From Evansella tamaricis (GTDB taxonomy: Bacteria; Bacillota; Bacilli; Bacillales; Salisediminibacteriaceae), in assembly GCF_019042215.1 (NCBI RefSeq), contig NZ_JAHQCS010000135.1:1-52522 (forward strand): a stretch of DNA of 52,522 nucleotides, read 5' to 3'. Positions 25,925 to 33,815 of this stretch are shown in pieces. The notes beneath the pieces are model-generated. The model made no database searches and was not told the origin of the DNA. It was given only the letters and a program-made list of their open reading frames with translations. The translations under genes and the position numbers were made by a program. Each line of letters opens with the position of its first letter. Position 1 is the stretch's first letter.

Positions 25925-26914
25925 TTATTTTGTTTTTGTATTTAAAGGTTTCAATTTTGCTTCAATGGATTTCCTTTGGTTCTCAAAATAAGGAGGGAGA
26001 GCAAGAGATTCCCCTAAAGTATCAAAATCTTCATCGGTTTCAAAACCCGGTCCGTCTGTTGCAAGTTCATATAGAATTCCATTTGGCTCCCTAAAATAAA
26101 GGGATTTAAAATAATATCTTTCCACAAACCCTGAATTAGGAATGGCGTTCTGATTTAGTCTGTTAATCCATTTGGTTAATTCCTCTTCATCTTCCACTCG
26201 AAAAGCCACATGATGAACACTTCCCCGTCCAGATCTCTCCCGAGGCAGCTCGGAAAGTTCCAAAACATGTACTTCCGCTCCAGTTCCCCCTTCTCCTGTT
26301 TCATAAAGGAAAAATTCCCTCTCCATTCCATCCACAATTCCCTTATAAGACCCTTTCTTTCGGAAACCCATAATCTCTGTTAACATCTGTTCGGTCAGTT
26401 CTAAGCGTGATACGGTTAAGATGACTGGTCCTAAGCCAATAATTCCATACTCCACTGGAACGGTACTCTTATCCCAAGGTTTTCCCCCTTCGACACCTGT
26501 ATTTGTTTCATCAGATACAAGGATAAGACGCTGATTTTCAAAATCCTTAAACGCTAGTGACGCTCTTCCACTCTCATGAGAGATTTCATCGTGTTCTATT
26601 TTGTATTCTGTAAATCTTTTTTTCCAATATTGAAGTGCTTTATCTGTTGAAACTCTAAGGGACGTGGCAGTAATACTGTTCGTTCCCATTCTTGTTTCTG
26701 CTGCATTAGGAATCTCAAAGAACGTTAAATCAGTACCAGGATTTCCCCTTTCATCGGCATAAAACAAATGATACACAGAAGTATCGTCCTGATTTATTGA
26801 TTTTTTAACTAAGCGTAAACCTAATATCTCCGTATAAAAATTGTAATTATTCTTTGCATTCGCTGTAATTGCAGATACATGATGGATTCCCTTTAATGCT
26901 TTTACCAACGTCAT
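25925..26914 (-). CDS. Ring-cleaving dioxygenase, two-domain VOC/glyoxalase type (MhqO-like)
   Basis: About 329 residues forming two VOC modules. The first begins GIHHVSAITANAKNNYNFYTEILG, the second contains GRGSVHHVAFRVEDEEEL and YFREPNGILYELATDGPGF, supplying His/Glu metal ligands. Relatives (MhqO, MhqA, YkcA) act in resistance to quinones and electrophiles and are controlled by MarR-type repressors. ATG 26914 follows AAGGGGATGG. A sigma-A promoter overlapped by a palindrome lies just upstream, consistent with repressor control. No regulator gene is adjacent. Confidence 0.88.
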   Translation of the reverse strand: MTLVKALKGIHHVSAITANAKNNYNFYTEILGLRLVKKSINQDDTSVYHLFYADERGNPGTDLTFFEIPNAAETRMGTNSITATSLRVSTDKALQYWKKRFTEYKIEHDEISHESGRASLAFKDFENQRLILVSDETNTGVEGGKPWDKSTVPVEYGIIGLGPVILTVSRLELTEQMLTEIMGFRKKGSYKGIVDGMEREFFLYETGEGGTGAEVHVLELSELPRERSGRGSVHHVAFRVEDEEELTKWINRLNQNAIPNSGFVERYYFKSLYFREPNGILYELATDGPGFETDEDFDTLGESLALPPYFENQRKSIEAKLKPLNTKTK

Positions 26915-26940
26915 CACTTCCCATCCCCTTAACTTATATT

Positions 26941-26953
26941 AAGTATGTTACTT
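26941..26953. repeat. Small palindrome near the dioxygenase start
   Basis: AAGTA-TGT-TACTT, between the -10 and the start codon of the dioxygenase gene. With the palindrome at 26959-26971 it may form a two-site operator. Confidence 0.4.
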
Positions 26954-26958
26954 ACTAA

Positions 26959-26987
26959 AGTATAGTATACTGCGATCTTTTTGTAAA
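26959..26987 (-). promoter_or_regulatory. Sigma-A promoter with overlapping operator-like palindrome
   Basis: On the minus strand TTTACA (26982-26987), a 17-base spacer and TATACT (26959-26964). The palindrome AGTATA-G-TATACT (26959-26971) covers the -10, a typical place for MarR-type repression. Confidence 0.7.
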
Positions 26988-27074
26988 CAGATAAATACCA
27001 CTCTTCAACCTATTATTTCAGTATGAGATTCTTTCTATGGTACAATCTTATTATTCTGTTTAAGGAGTTCTTGT

Positions 27075-28142
27075 ATGTTTCCATTACGACTGGTACAGGT
27101 TTTTAAAACAGTATTGATTGGGTTTATTGGGGGAATCCTCTTTTACATAGTGAACCTCCCTTTACCGTGGGTATTGGGAGCAATGACGATAATTATTTTA
27201 TGGAATAGCCTCCCAAAAAGCACTGTTCTTCTTCCTGCGCCTTTAAAAAACAGTGGTTTATTAATTATAGGTTCTTATTTTGGTTTATATTTTACAAAGG
27301 ATACATTCTTAACCGTTGGACCATATGTCATTCCATATATAATTGTAACTGTAGTATTAGTGTTTATTGGCATCTTCAACAGTTTACTCGTAACAAGATG
27401 GATACCGGTTGATCGGATAACAAGTGTTTTTGGGTCTATTCCAGGGGGATTAACCGAAATGGTCATTGCTAGTGAATCATTAAAAGCCCAGTCCTCTTTA
27501 GTTGCCATTTTTCAAACCGTCCGGTTATTGACCGTTCTCTTTGTAGTGCCACTTATCGTCGTTCACTTTTTCTCAGGGGAAACTTTCCAGATAGAAGAGA
27601 TAGTCAATCAAGAACCCGTCCAAAATCACTATGTATATTATTTCACATATATAATACCCATCTCTGCTGGTATTCTTTTAAGAAATCTTCTACCGGCAGG
27701 GATTGTCATTATTCCATTAATTTTTACGGCAATCTTGAACATCAGTATTATAACATTGCCTCCTCTCCCTACCATATTACTTATATTCGCTCAAGTTCTC
27801 ATCGGTATTGGTATAGGAAAGAATATCTCCATATCCCAAATCAAACAAGGGGGGAAATATTGCTTCGTTTACTTTCTATTGGCTATCATGTTAATCCTCC
27901 TATCCTTCTTGTTTGGAACAGTGTTTGCAGCAGTAACGGGTCTTAATTTACCAACAGCACTACTGAGTGTTGCCCCTGGAGGTCTCATTGAAATGGTTTT
28001 AACAGCAACTGCCGTAGGTGGTGATCCCGGGATTGTCAGTTCCTTACAATTAGTTCGGGTGCTATTAATCATCATACTAGTTCCTACCATTTTAAAATGG
28101 TATTTCCTAAAAAAGAGCAAAAAAACAGGCTCCAGTTCTTAG
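27075..28142 (+). CDS. AbrB-family (PF05145) integral membrane protein
   Basis: A 355-residue membrane protein with nine to eleven hydrophobic segments in two related halves. Each half ends in a Gly-rich motif: SIPGGLTEMVIASESL and SVAPGGLIEMVLTATAVGGDPG, followed by LVRVLL-type helices. This is the PF05145 family, often labelled AbrB or ammonia-monooxygenase regulator. It is unrelated to the DNA-binding AbrB. The family is implicated in membrane transport or regulation, without a known substrate. ATG 27075 follows AAGGAG. It is divergent from the dioxygenase gene; its stop overlaps that of the convergent FtsZ-like gene. Confidence 0.85.
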   Translation: MFPLRLVQVFKTVLIGFIGGILFYIVNLPLPWVLGAMTIIILWNSLPKSTVLLPAPLKNSGLLIIGSYFGLYFTKDTFLTVGPYVIPYIIVTVVLVFIGIFNSLLVTRWIPVDRITSVFGSIPGGLTEMVIASESLKAQSSLVAIFQTVRLLTVLFVVPLIVVHFFSGETFQIEEIVNQEPVQNHYVYYFTYIIPISAGILLRNLLPAGIVIIPLIFTAILNISIITLPPLPTILLIFAQVLIGIGIGKNISISQIKQGGKYCFVYFLLAIMLILLSFLFGTVFAAVTGLNLPTALLSVAPGGLIEMVLTATAVGGDPGIVSSLQLVRVLLIIILVPTILKWYFLKKSKKTGSSS

Positions 28143-28160
28143 AGGAGCCTGTCCTTTTTT
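28118..28160. terminator. Shared bidirectional terminator; both stop codons lie in its loop
   Basis: Perfect arms ACAGGCTCC (28125-28133) and GGAGCCTGT (28144-28152). A runs on one side and T runs on the other allow use in both directions. The stops of the AbrB-type and FtsZ-like genes overlap inside the 10-base loop. Confidence 0.92.
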
Positions 28161-29044
28161 ATGGTTTCAACGGTCTTATTCATTACGGAAAACCAGTCAG
28201 ACTGTTTATCTTTTTGGGTGACTTTTTTCCATTTATTCATAAACCAATAACGATAAAGTGGAATATTCTTTGTCCCTTCTGGTTCTTGAAATGGATCCGA
28301 GATCCCATTTGCCAGCAAGGTTACTTTTAAACTCTTCCCAGGTTGATTAATTAAATAACTTCCTACCTTGAAGATCTCCATTTTGTGAAAGAGATCATTT
28401 ATTCGAAGGTTAATTTGCCGAAATGCATTCATATCCACATCAGTTGTATAGCCTATATTTACCATTAGCTGTTTACCATCCGCATATTCCTGTGATAAAT
28501 AGGGAGTGGAAATTAAATATTTTAACGGCTCGTCAAAAGAATCACCTTCTATTGTACGGACAAACAATGCCCCATCTTTCTTCTTTATAAAAGACTGTAA
28601 ATCCTGAAAATCTATATTTATATCCCCCGTTTGCCTTACCATTTCTCCAATAGCCTGAATCGGAGATTTTTCAAATTCTTCAAACAGGATATTCGCCTCC
28701 CTGATCGACGTCCCCTCTTCTAACAACTCCATCATTCCGTCACTATAGAAGTATATGACTGAATCACATACCTTTTTTAATTTATAATACTGTTGAATAG
28801 CAATGTCCATTCGTTGTTTTCCCTCAAACCGAAAAGGGAATCTGAATATACCAAAAACAATGGTTTTACTATCACGCAAGCGGTATAACTGCTTAAATAT
28901 TTCGTCATTTTGACTGGTATTTCCACCGACAAAACGAAAAAAGCAAATATTTTCCCGATTATGGGTTAACAAATAATCGATATCTTGCTTATGTATCTCT
29001 TGCTTCAACTGATATACTGTCACTGACTCCTCCATTATTGACAC
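28139..29044 (-). CDS. Truncated FtsZ-like protein lacking the N-terminal GTP-binding half
   Basis: About 301 residues. From about residue 57 it aligns with FtsZ after its GTPase signature: FGIFRFPFRFEGKQR (FtsZ VVTRPFTFEGRKR), MMELLEEGTSIREA, the T7 loop GDINIDFQDLQSF with Asn and both Asp kept, GALFVR, LISTPYL and a C-terminal subdomain ending LKVTLLANG. The first FtsZ nucleotide-binding motifs (about 100 residues) are missing, and the tubulin signature GGGTGTG appears degenerate as GGNTSQN. It is therefore probably unable to bind GTP by itself. The C-terminus carries a basic tail instead of the usual FtsA/SepF-binding peptide. GTG 29044 or ATG 29035 are possible starts after AGAGGAGG. No other division gene is adjacent. 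Confidence 0.75.
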   Translation of the reverse strand: MSIMEESVTVYQLKQEIHKQDIDYLLTHNRENICFFRFVGGNTSQNDEIFKQLYRLRDSKTIVFGIFRFPFRFEGKQRMDIAIQQYYKLKKVCDSVIYFYSDGMMELLEEGTSIREANILFEEFEKSPIQAIGEMVRQTGDINIDFQDLQSFIKKKDGALFVRTIEGDSFDEPLKYLISTPYLSQEYADGKQLMVNIGYTTDVDMNAFRQINLRINDLFHKMEIFKVGSYLINQPGKSLKVTLLANGISDPFQEPEGTKNIPLYRYWFMNKWKKVTQKDKQSDWFSVMNKTVETIKKDRLL

Positions 29045-29134
29045 ATCCCTCCTCTTGTCCCAATTATACTCAGTAATAATTGAGAATGTTGTCATACTCC
29101 GTCGTTCATTTTCATTAATTTTGTCAGAAAGTAT

Positions 29135-29262
29135 AAGAAAAGCGCAAACGCCTATGTGTCTTCCTCTACTAGTATTTCGAAGAAGTGAATCCGTTCTTCG
29201 GGCTAAACGCTACATCCTGTGGCATACCGGAAGGTGCCAATATTTATAAATTCGCTTATCTT
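29135..29262. repeat. Dispersed repeat, type A interior (diverged)
   Basis: Begins AAGAAAAGCGCAAACGCC, carries a decayed form of the block seen near 39600 (CATCCTGTGGCAT), and ends with AAGGTGCCAATATTTATAAAT. Confidence 0.75.
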
Positions 29263-29267
29263 TCGAA

Positions 29268-29304
29268 GAAAAAAATAAGGAGTACAAGGTAGACCCTGTA
29301 CTCC
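29268..29304 (-). terminator. Terminator of the SASP gene
   Basis: Arms GGAGTACA.GG / CC.TGTACTCC (29279-29304) followed by a T-rich stretch on the minus strand. Confidence 0.85.
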
Positions 29305-29317
29305 CATTTCCATTATA

Positions 29318-29524
29318 TTAACCTTTAAATCCTCCAAATTGTTGCTCTGCTTGTTGAACTAGGCGCTTCGTAATTTCGCCACCTACTGATCCATTTGCTC
29401 GTGCAGGAGAATCTGGCCCAAGGTTTACACCAAATTCTTGTGCAATCTCATACTTCATTTGATCAAGTGCCTGTTGCACACCAGGTACTACAAGATTGTT
29501 TGAGTTATTGTTGTTTGTTGCCAT
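29318..29524 (-). CDS. Alpha/beta-type small acid-soluble spore protein
   Basis: A 68-residue SASP that coats and protects spore DNA. It contains the two family signatures, a [10 protein letters not shown] segment holding the germination-protease cleavage site and [17 protein letters not shown]. The Asn-rich N-terminus is typical. ATG 29524 has AAGGAG upstream. Monocistronic, with a terminator. This gene shows that the organism forms endospores. Confidence 0.97.
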   Translation of the reverse strand: MATNNNNSNNLVVPGVQQALDQMKYEIAQEFGVNLGPDSPARANGSVGGEITKRLVQQAEQQFGGFKG

Positions 29525-29551
29525 GATACATTCTCCTTTCGAATTTTGTGT

Positions 29552-29574
29552 ACTGATATCTAATTAATATCAGT
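29552..29574. repeat. Inverted repeat upstream of the SASP gene
   Basis: ACTGATAT-CTAATTA-ATATCAGT, perfect 8-base arms in the leader of the SASP transcript. It could be a structured leader or an operator. I could not confirm a sigma-G promoter. Confidence 0.45.
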
Positions 29575-29785
29575 GTAGGCATAGTGTTTATGGCATGGCA
29601 AAAAATATGAATGTTATTTTTATCCAACTGATATATAACCCTCAAAGACGTGTGTTCAAAGGAGAAAAACTTTTCGATATTTAATAATGTTAGATAACGA
29701 TTCCCAAGTAATAATTATATATTTTTTTACAATTTGCACTTTGATTCGTGTAAAATAAAAGCAAATTTCCATTACGGAGGTTACT

Positions 29786-30913
29786 ATGGATCAAAACCAT
29801 GAATTGCTTTTACTTAAAAATATTGCTGAAATCCTGAATACTGAAACAGACATGTTGCCAATGCTTCAACAAGTTCTTGACCGTCTATTGCAATTAACAA
29901 AATTAAGTACTGGATGGATTTTTTTAGTGGATGAAGAACACTCTTTTCAGTTAGCAGCACATGCATCATTACCAGAAGCACTCTCATTTCAAAATAAACG
30001 GTATATGTGTGAAGGAGGATGCTGGTGTCTTGACCGCTTTAAAGATGGTAAGCTTTTAAAAGCCACAAATATTATTGAATGCCAACGTATTGAAGGTGCC
30101 ATTACAAATGCACGTGGAGATACAAACGGTATCACCCACCATGCATCTATTCCGCTAAAGTCAGGTGATGAATTATTTGGTCTAATGAATGTGGCATCCC
30201 CTCACAAACGGAATTTTTCTAATTCCGAACTGGCAGTTTTGGAATCCGTGGCATTTCAAATTGGTACTGCAATTCAACGGATTCTTTTATTTGAAAAAGA
30301 GAAAAATTATCATATCATTGAGGAAAGAAACCGATTAGCTAGGGATTTGCATGATACAGTTAACCAACTTCTTTTTTCCATTATGTATACGGCAAATGGA
30401 ACATCATCATTAACAAAAGAAAAGAAAGTAAAAAAATCCTTAACTAGGATTCAACAAATGTCAAAAGAAGCATTGGCTGAAATGAAATCTCTTATATGGC
30501 AACTGCGTAACGAAACAATGGAAGACGGACTGAAGGAAACATTCAGCCGTTATGGTGTAAATCTTGGTTTATCCATCAATTATACGGCAGAACTCCCCTT
30601 TGCTCTCTCAGTGCCACTAAGGGAAGTACTTTGTAAAATAGGAAAAGAAGCCATAAACAATATTTTTAAACATGCAAAGACAGATAAAGTTCACATTTCC
30701 ATTTTTCATCAAAATAATTCACTAATCATGGAAGTAAAGGATGATGGAATTGGCTTTGAAGAGGACAAAATTTCAACTGGTTTTGGTTTAACAAGTATGA
30801 GAGAGAGAGCTAAATTGGTAAATGGAGAATGTGACATCACTAGTGGACTGGGAAAAGGAACTAAGATTTCCGTTACTATTCCATATGAAACGAAGGAAGG
30901 GATAAAAGGATGA
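29786..30913 (+). CDS. GAF-domain sensor histidine kinase (HisKA_3 type) with four clustered cysteines
   Basis: A 375-residue soluble kinase. Residues about 5-165 form a GAF domain containing C75, C79, C81 and C99 (CEGGCWC, then IIEC), a spacing suited to an Fe-S or redox site. The phospho-acceptor is H189 in ARDLHDTVNQ, followed by a dimerisation helix pair and a HATPase with NNIFKHAK, DDGIGF and GFGLTSMRERA. The design recalls the AirS/YhcS redox kinases of Staphylococcus, but cofactor binding is inferred. No membrane segment is present. ATG follows GGAGG. It overlaps its response regulator gene by 4 bases. Confidence 0.92.
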   Translation: MDQNHELLLLKNIAEILNTETDMLPMLQQVLDRLLQLTKLSTGWIFLVDEEHSFQLAAHASLPEALSFQNKRYMCEGGCWCLDRFKDGKLLKATNIIECQRIEGAITNARGDTNGITHHASIPLKSGDELFGLMNVASPHKRNFSNSELAVLESVAFQIGTAIQRILLFEKEKNYHIIEERNRLARDLHDTVNQLLFSIMYTANGTSSLTKEKKVKKSLTRIQQMSKEALAEMKSLIWQLRNETMEDGLKETFSRYGVNLGLSINYTAELPFALSVPLREVLCKIGKEAINNIFKHAKTDKVHISIFHQNNSLIMEVKDDGIGFEEDKISTGFGLTSMRERAKLVNGECDITSGLGKGTKISVTIPYETKEGIKG

Positions 30914-31554
30914 CCATCAAGTTACTCATTGTAGATGACCACCACGTGGTCCGACAAGGTTTAAGTTTTGTTCTTGAACAGCAGGAGTCGTTAACAATTA
31001 TTGGTCAAGCGTCAAATGGTCTAGAAGCCATCCAATTCATAGATACTAATCAACTACCTGACCTGGTCTTACTTGATTTATCCATGCCAAAAATGGATGG
31101 GGTAGAAACAACAGCAATCATTAAAAGGAAAAACCCTGATATTAAAATAGTAGTCCTAACCAGTTTTGATGACCAGGACCACGTTATTTCTGCAATTAGG
31201 GCTGGAGCGGATGGTTATTGTTTAAAAGACACATCACCAGAAGATTTAGTGGCAACCATTCACGAAGTTAATAACGGAATTAAAAAAGTAGATTCCAAAG
31301 TGGCAACCCACCTATTTCAACACGTCAGTAAACCAGCTGATGAGGAAACATTGGCAATAAAACAATTAACGATCCGGGAAAAAGAAGTATTGATTGAACT
31401 TTCAATGGGTAAAAGCAATAAAGAGATTGCCGAGACCCTTTTTATTACAGAAAAAACTGTCAAAACCCACATTTCCAATATATTTTCTAAACTTCCTGTA
31501 CAAGATAGAACTCAAGCTGCACTCTTTGCCGTAAAGCATGGCATTGCAAATTAA
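30910..31554 (+). CDS. NarL/LuxR-family response regulator
   Basis: A 214-residue regulator. The receiver has D9-D10, phospho-acceptor D56 (VLLDLSMPKMDG) and a late Lys in YCLKDTSP; the C-terminal HTH reads LTIREKEVLIELSMGKSNKEIA then TEKTVKTHISNIFSKL. The start overlaps the kinase stop as ATGA, so they form one two-component system. The match to the AirR/NreC/LiaR group fits a redox, oxygen or envelope signal. Target genes are unknown. A strong terminator follows. Confidence 0.95.
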   Translation: MTIKLLIVDDHHVVRQGLSFVLEQQESLTIIGQASNGLEAIQFIDTNQLPDLVLLDLSMPKMDGVETTAIIKRKNPDIKIVVLTSFDDQDHVISAIRAGADGYCLKDTSPEDLVATIHEVNNGIKKVDSKVATHLFQHVSKPADEETLAIKQLTIREKEVLIELSMGKSNKEIAETLFITEKTVKTHISNIFSKLPVQDRTQAALFAVKHGIAN

Positions 31555-31583
31555 CTATAAAAGGTTTACTGGGATAAAGATGA

Positions 31584-31630
31584 AAGAAGGAATCTCCATT
31601 GTAATAAAGTAGAATGGAGATTCCTTTAAT
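31584..31630 (+). terminator. Terminator of the two-component operon
   Basis: Perfect 14-base arms (31587-31600 and 31113-type partner at 31613-31626) with a 12-base loop, then TTTAATT. Confidence 0.9.
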
Positions 31631-31690
31631 TAAATGTTAGAAATCACGAAATTTATAAAGAAACATCCTTTTTGTATCATTTTAATAGAT

Positions 31691-33010
31691 TTACCTTTCT
31701 CTTCGAAGGAACATTCGTGATCCAAACAAGATTGCCCAGGCCTTTTCCTCTCCTTTAAAAAAGAAGGTAATTGGTTTTTCTAATTTTTTTATTAACAGAG
31801 TATCTTCCTTAACTAGTTGGAGTGAAAATTCTTGTCCATTTGTACTCAAAGTAGGATGATGATTTTTTAAATAAATGGCTGCATATCCACCTTCTTTTGA
31901 CGTGTACGTCCCTACAAAACGGTTTAATTGATCGAATACTATATCATCCTTATGCTTATACTCCACACGTTTTTGCTCAAGTGGAATTTGTAATGCAGTA
32001 TTCACAGCCGCTAGCCATATATCATTGGCTGCTACATTTGAAACATTGCACAATACCACCACTACAAGTCCAATCTCTGGAATAAAGCCAACATTTGAAG
32101 ACACTCCTGGCTGACCTCCTCCATGCTCTACTAGAGTATAAGAGTTATAATTTGGAGTTACTTTCCATCCAAATCCATAATAATTGTTCTCTGTAATCTT
32201 AAAGGGGTTTTCCCACATTTTCTTTACTACATTGGAAGCAGGAATTTTACCGTTCTCCCTTTTTTCATGACAGTATACTTCTCCATATTTCAGCAAGTCT
32301 AACGCGTTTGAACGTATTCCTCCACCAACTTCATAATTTCCGAGGATCGGCCAAGGATTTTCTTCCAGGCTTTCTGTTTCCATATTCCAAACATAAGGTG
32401 TACTAACGTTATCATATTTAGCAACTTCTTCTAAACTCATTGTTGTCCTAAACAGTTGTAATTCATTTAAAAGCACTTCTGTAATATATCTTCGAAAGAG
32501 TTTTCCGGTTAACCTTTCAATTATTGCACCTAATAAAATAAAACTGTCGTTACAATAACTAAAATACTCTCCTGGTTTACCCAATACTTCATGGGGTTCG
32601 GAAGATAGGTAAACAATATGTTCCCTCAGTTTATTCAATTCCTCTCTTCTTTTCAGTGGTGCAATCCCCGTTGTATGGGTAAGGAGGTGGAAAATTTTAA
32701 TTTCCTTCATTTCTTTTATACTAGGTATAACAAGTTCAGGCAAATGATCCACTACTGCATCTTCAATACTTAAACGGCCTTCTTCCTCTAATTTGATAAT
32801 CGCTAGGGCAGTAAATGATTTGGTAACAGAAGCAATCCCGAATATCGTATCCAGTGTGACTTTGTTTTCACTCTTCAAATCAGAGTATCCAAATCCTTTT
32901 CCAAAAAGTAAATTTCCATTCCTAGATACAGCAACGGCAACTCCTGGTATGTGTTGTTCTCTCATTTTTTCCCTCAAATATGATTCAAAGTTTCCCCAGT
33001 TCAAAATCAT
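31691..33010 (-). CDS. Cytoplasmic-looking serine hydrolase, beta-lactamase class C family
   Basis: A 439-residue protein with SxxK at S61-V-T-K64, second motif YCN in EYFSYCNDSFILLG, and HGGGQPG as the third motif. A C-terminal domain of about 110 residues follows the catalytic fold, as in D-aminopeptidase/esterase EstB-like members. No signal peptide is visible, so it is probably cytoplasmic. ATG 33010 has AGGAGG five bases upstream. It is divergent from the peroxiredoxin gene. Substrate unknown; peptide or ester hydrolysis is likely for the family. Confidence 0.88.
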   Translation of the reverse strand: MILNWGNFESYLREKMREQHIPGVAVAVSRNGNLLFGKGFGYSDLKSENKVTLDTIFGIASVTKSFTALAIIKLEEEGRLSIEDAVVDHLPELVIPSIKEMKEIKIFHLLTHTTGIAPLKRREELNKLREHIVYLSSEPHEVLGKPGEYFSYCNDSFILLGAIIERLTGKLFRRYITEVLLNELQLFRTTMSLEEVAKYDNVSTPYVWNMETESLEENPWPILGNYEVGGGIRSNALDLLKYGEVYCHEKRENGKIPASNVVKKMWENPFKITENNYYGFGWKVTPNYNSYTLVEHGGGQPGVSSNVGFIPEIGLVVVVLCNVSNVAANDIWLAAVNTALQIPLEQKRVEYKHKDDIVFDQLNRFVGTYTSKEGGYAAIYLKNHHPTLSTNGQEFSLQLVKEDTLLIKKLEKPITFFFKGEEKAWAILFGSRMFLRRER

Positions 33011-33177
33011 TCATCCCTCCTGTCAGATCAATTATATACTCCTGTTACTATTCCACAAAATTGATTCTTTTCCTTTGTTTTGTTCTATACTAATGCTTTT
33101 TCTGTTTACGAATGAACAGTCTAATGGGAGATGGAATATATTATCATTGTCTAGATTTTAAAACGAAGGTGATGAGA

Positions 33178-33804
33178 TTGGACAAAAAAAGAGATCAACA
33201 AGGTTTATCAATCAATGATTTATCCAACGGTGCACCACCGTTTTTAGCCACGCTCGGGGATGTTGCTCCAAAATTCACTCAAAAAGCAGTGGTTAATGAT
33301 GAAATAAAAGAGGTCAAATTAGAAAGTTATCGTGGATCATGGGTGATTTTGTTCTTTTATGGTAGTAATTTCACATTCGTTTGACCTACTGAATTAGCAG
33401 CAGTTGCTGCTTTATATGATGAGTTTAATTCTTTTAATACAGAAATACTTGGAATAAGTACAGATAGTGTTTACGCACATAAGGTTTTTAAAGATATATC
33501 ATCTTCTGCAAAAAAAGTGCAATACCCATTAGTTAGTGATCGAAACCAAAGAATTAGCAAGGCATACCGAGTTCTGAATGAGAATGGAGGGTCTGCCCAC
33601 CGTGCCACTGTTATTATTGACCCGAAAGGTTTTATCGTTTCCAAGATGTTGTATCCTTCCGAAGTAGGAAGAAATTCATATGAAATCCTCCGATTGATAA
33701 AGGCTCTTCAATACGAGGCTGAGACAGGAAAAGGTGTACCTGCAAATTGGCTTCCCGGGGAATCCGGCATAGATCCTAAACCTAGTGACATAGGAAAATA
33801 TTAA
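33178..33804 (+). CDS. Peroxiredoxin (AhpC/Prx family) with in-frame TGA at the peroxidatic cysteine (candidate selenoprotein)
   Basis: The frame is open from TTG 33178 to TAA 33804 except for TGA at 33382-33384, codon 69. The surrounding residues read GSNFTFV-TGA-PTELAAVAALYDEF, the exact peroxidatic Cys motif of AhpC/Prx (FTFVCPTE). Downstream family elements are intact: ILGISTDS, YPLVSD, the active-site Arg in AHRATVIIDPKG, and PANWLPG. The resolving Cys normally before PANW is Val, and the 208-residue product has no Cys at all, so Sec69 would be the sole redox residue. Selenocysteine peroxiredoxins (PrxU) are known in anaerobic Firmicutes. A SECIS-like hairpin follows TGA. TTG fits the AGGTGAT spacing better than ATG 33172. 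A nonsense mutation is the alternative. Confidence 0.85.
33396..33411 (+). promoter_or_regulatory. SECIS-like hairpin after the peroxiredoxin TGA
   Basis: AGCAGC-AGTT-GCTGCT, a perfect 6-base stem whose loop starts 18 bases after TGA and has G at position 2. This spacing and the GU-containing loop resemble the E. coli fdhF SECIS. Confidence 0.7.
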
Positions 33805-33815
33805 TGAATATTTAT

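Noticed and set aside
33178-33804. Peroxiredoxin as an ordinary nonsense pseudogene or two separate genes
   Set aside because: The stop is TGA at the exact catalytic Cys, the frame is intact on both sides, the downstream part has no ribosome binding site of its own, and a hairpin follows. Kept as an alternative, not the main call.
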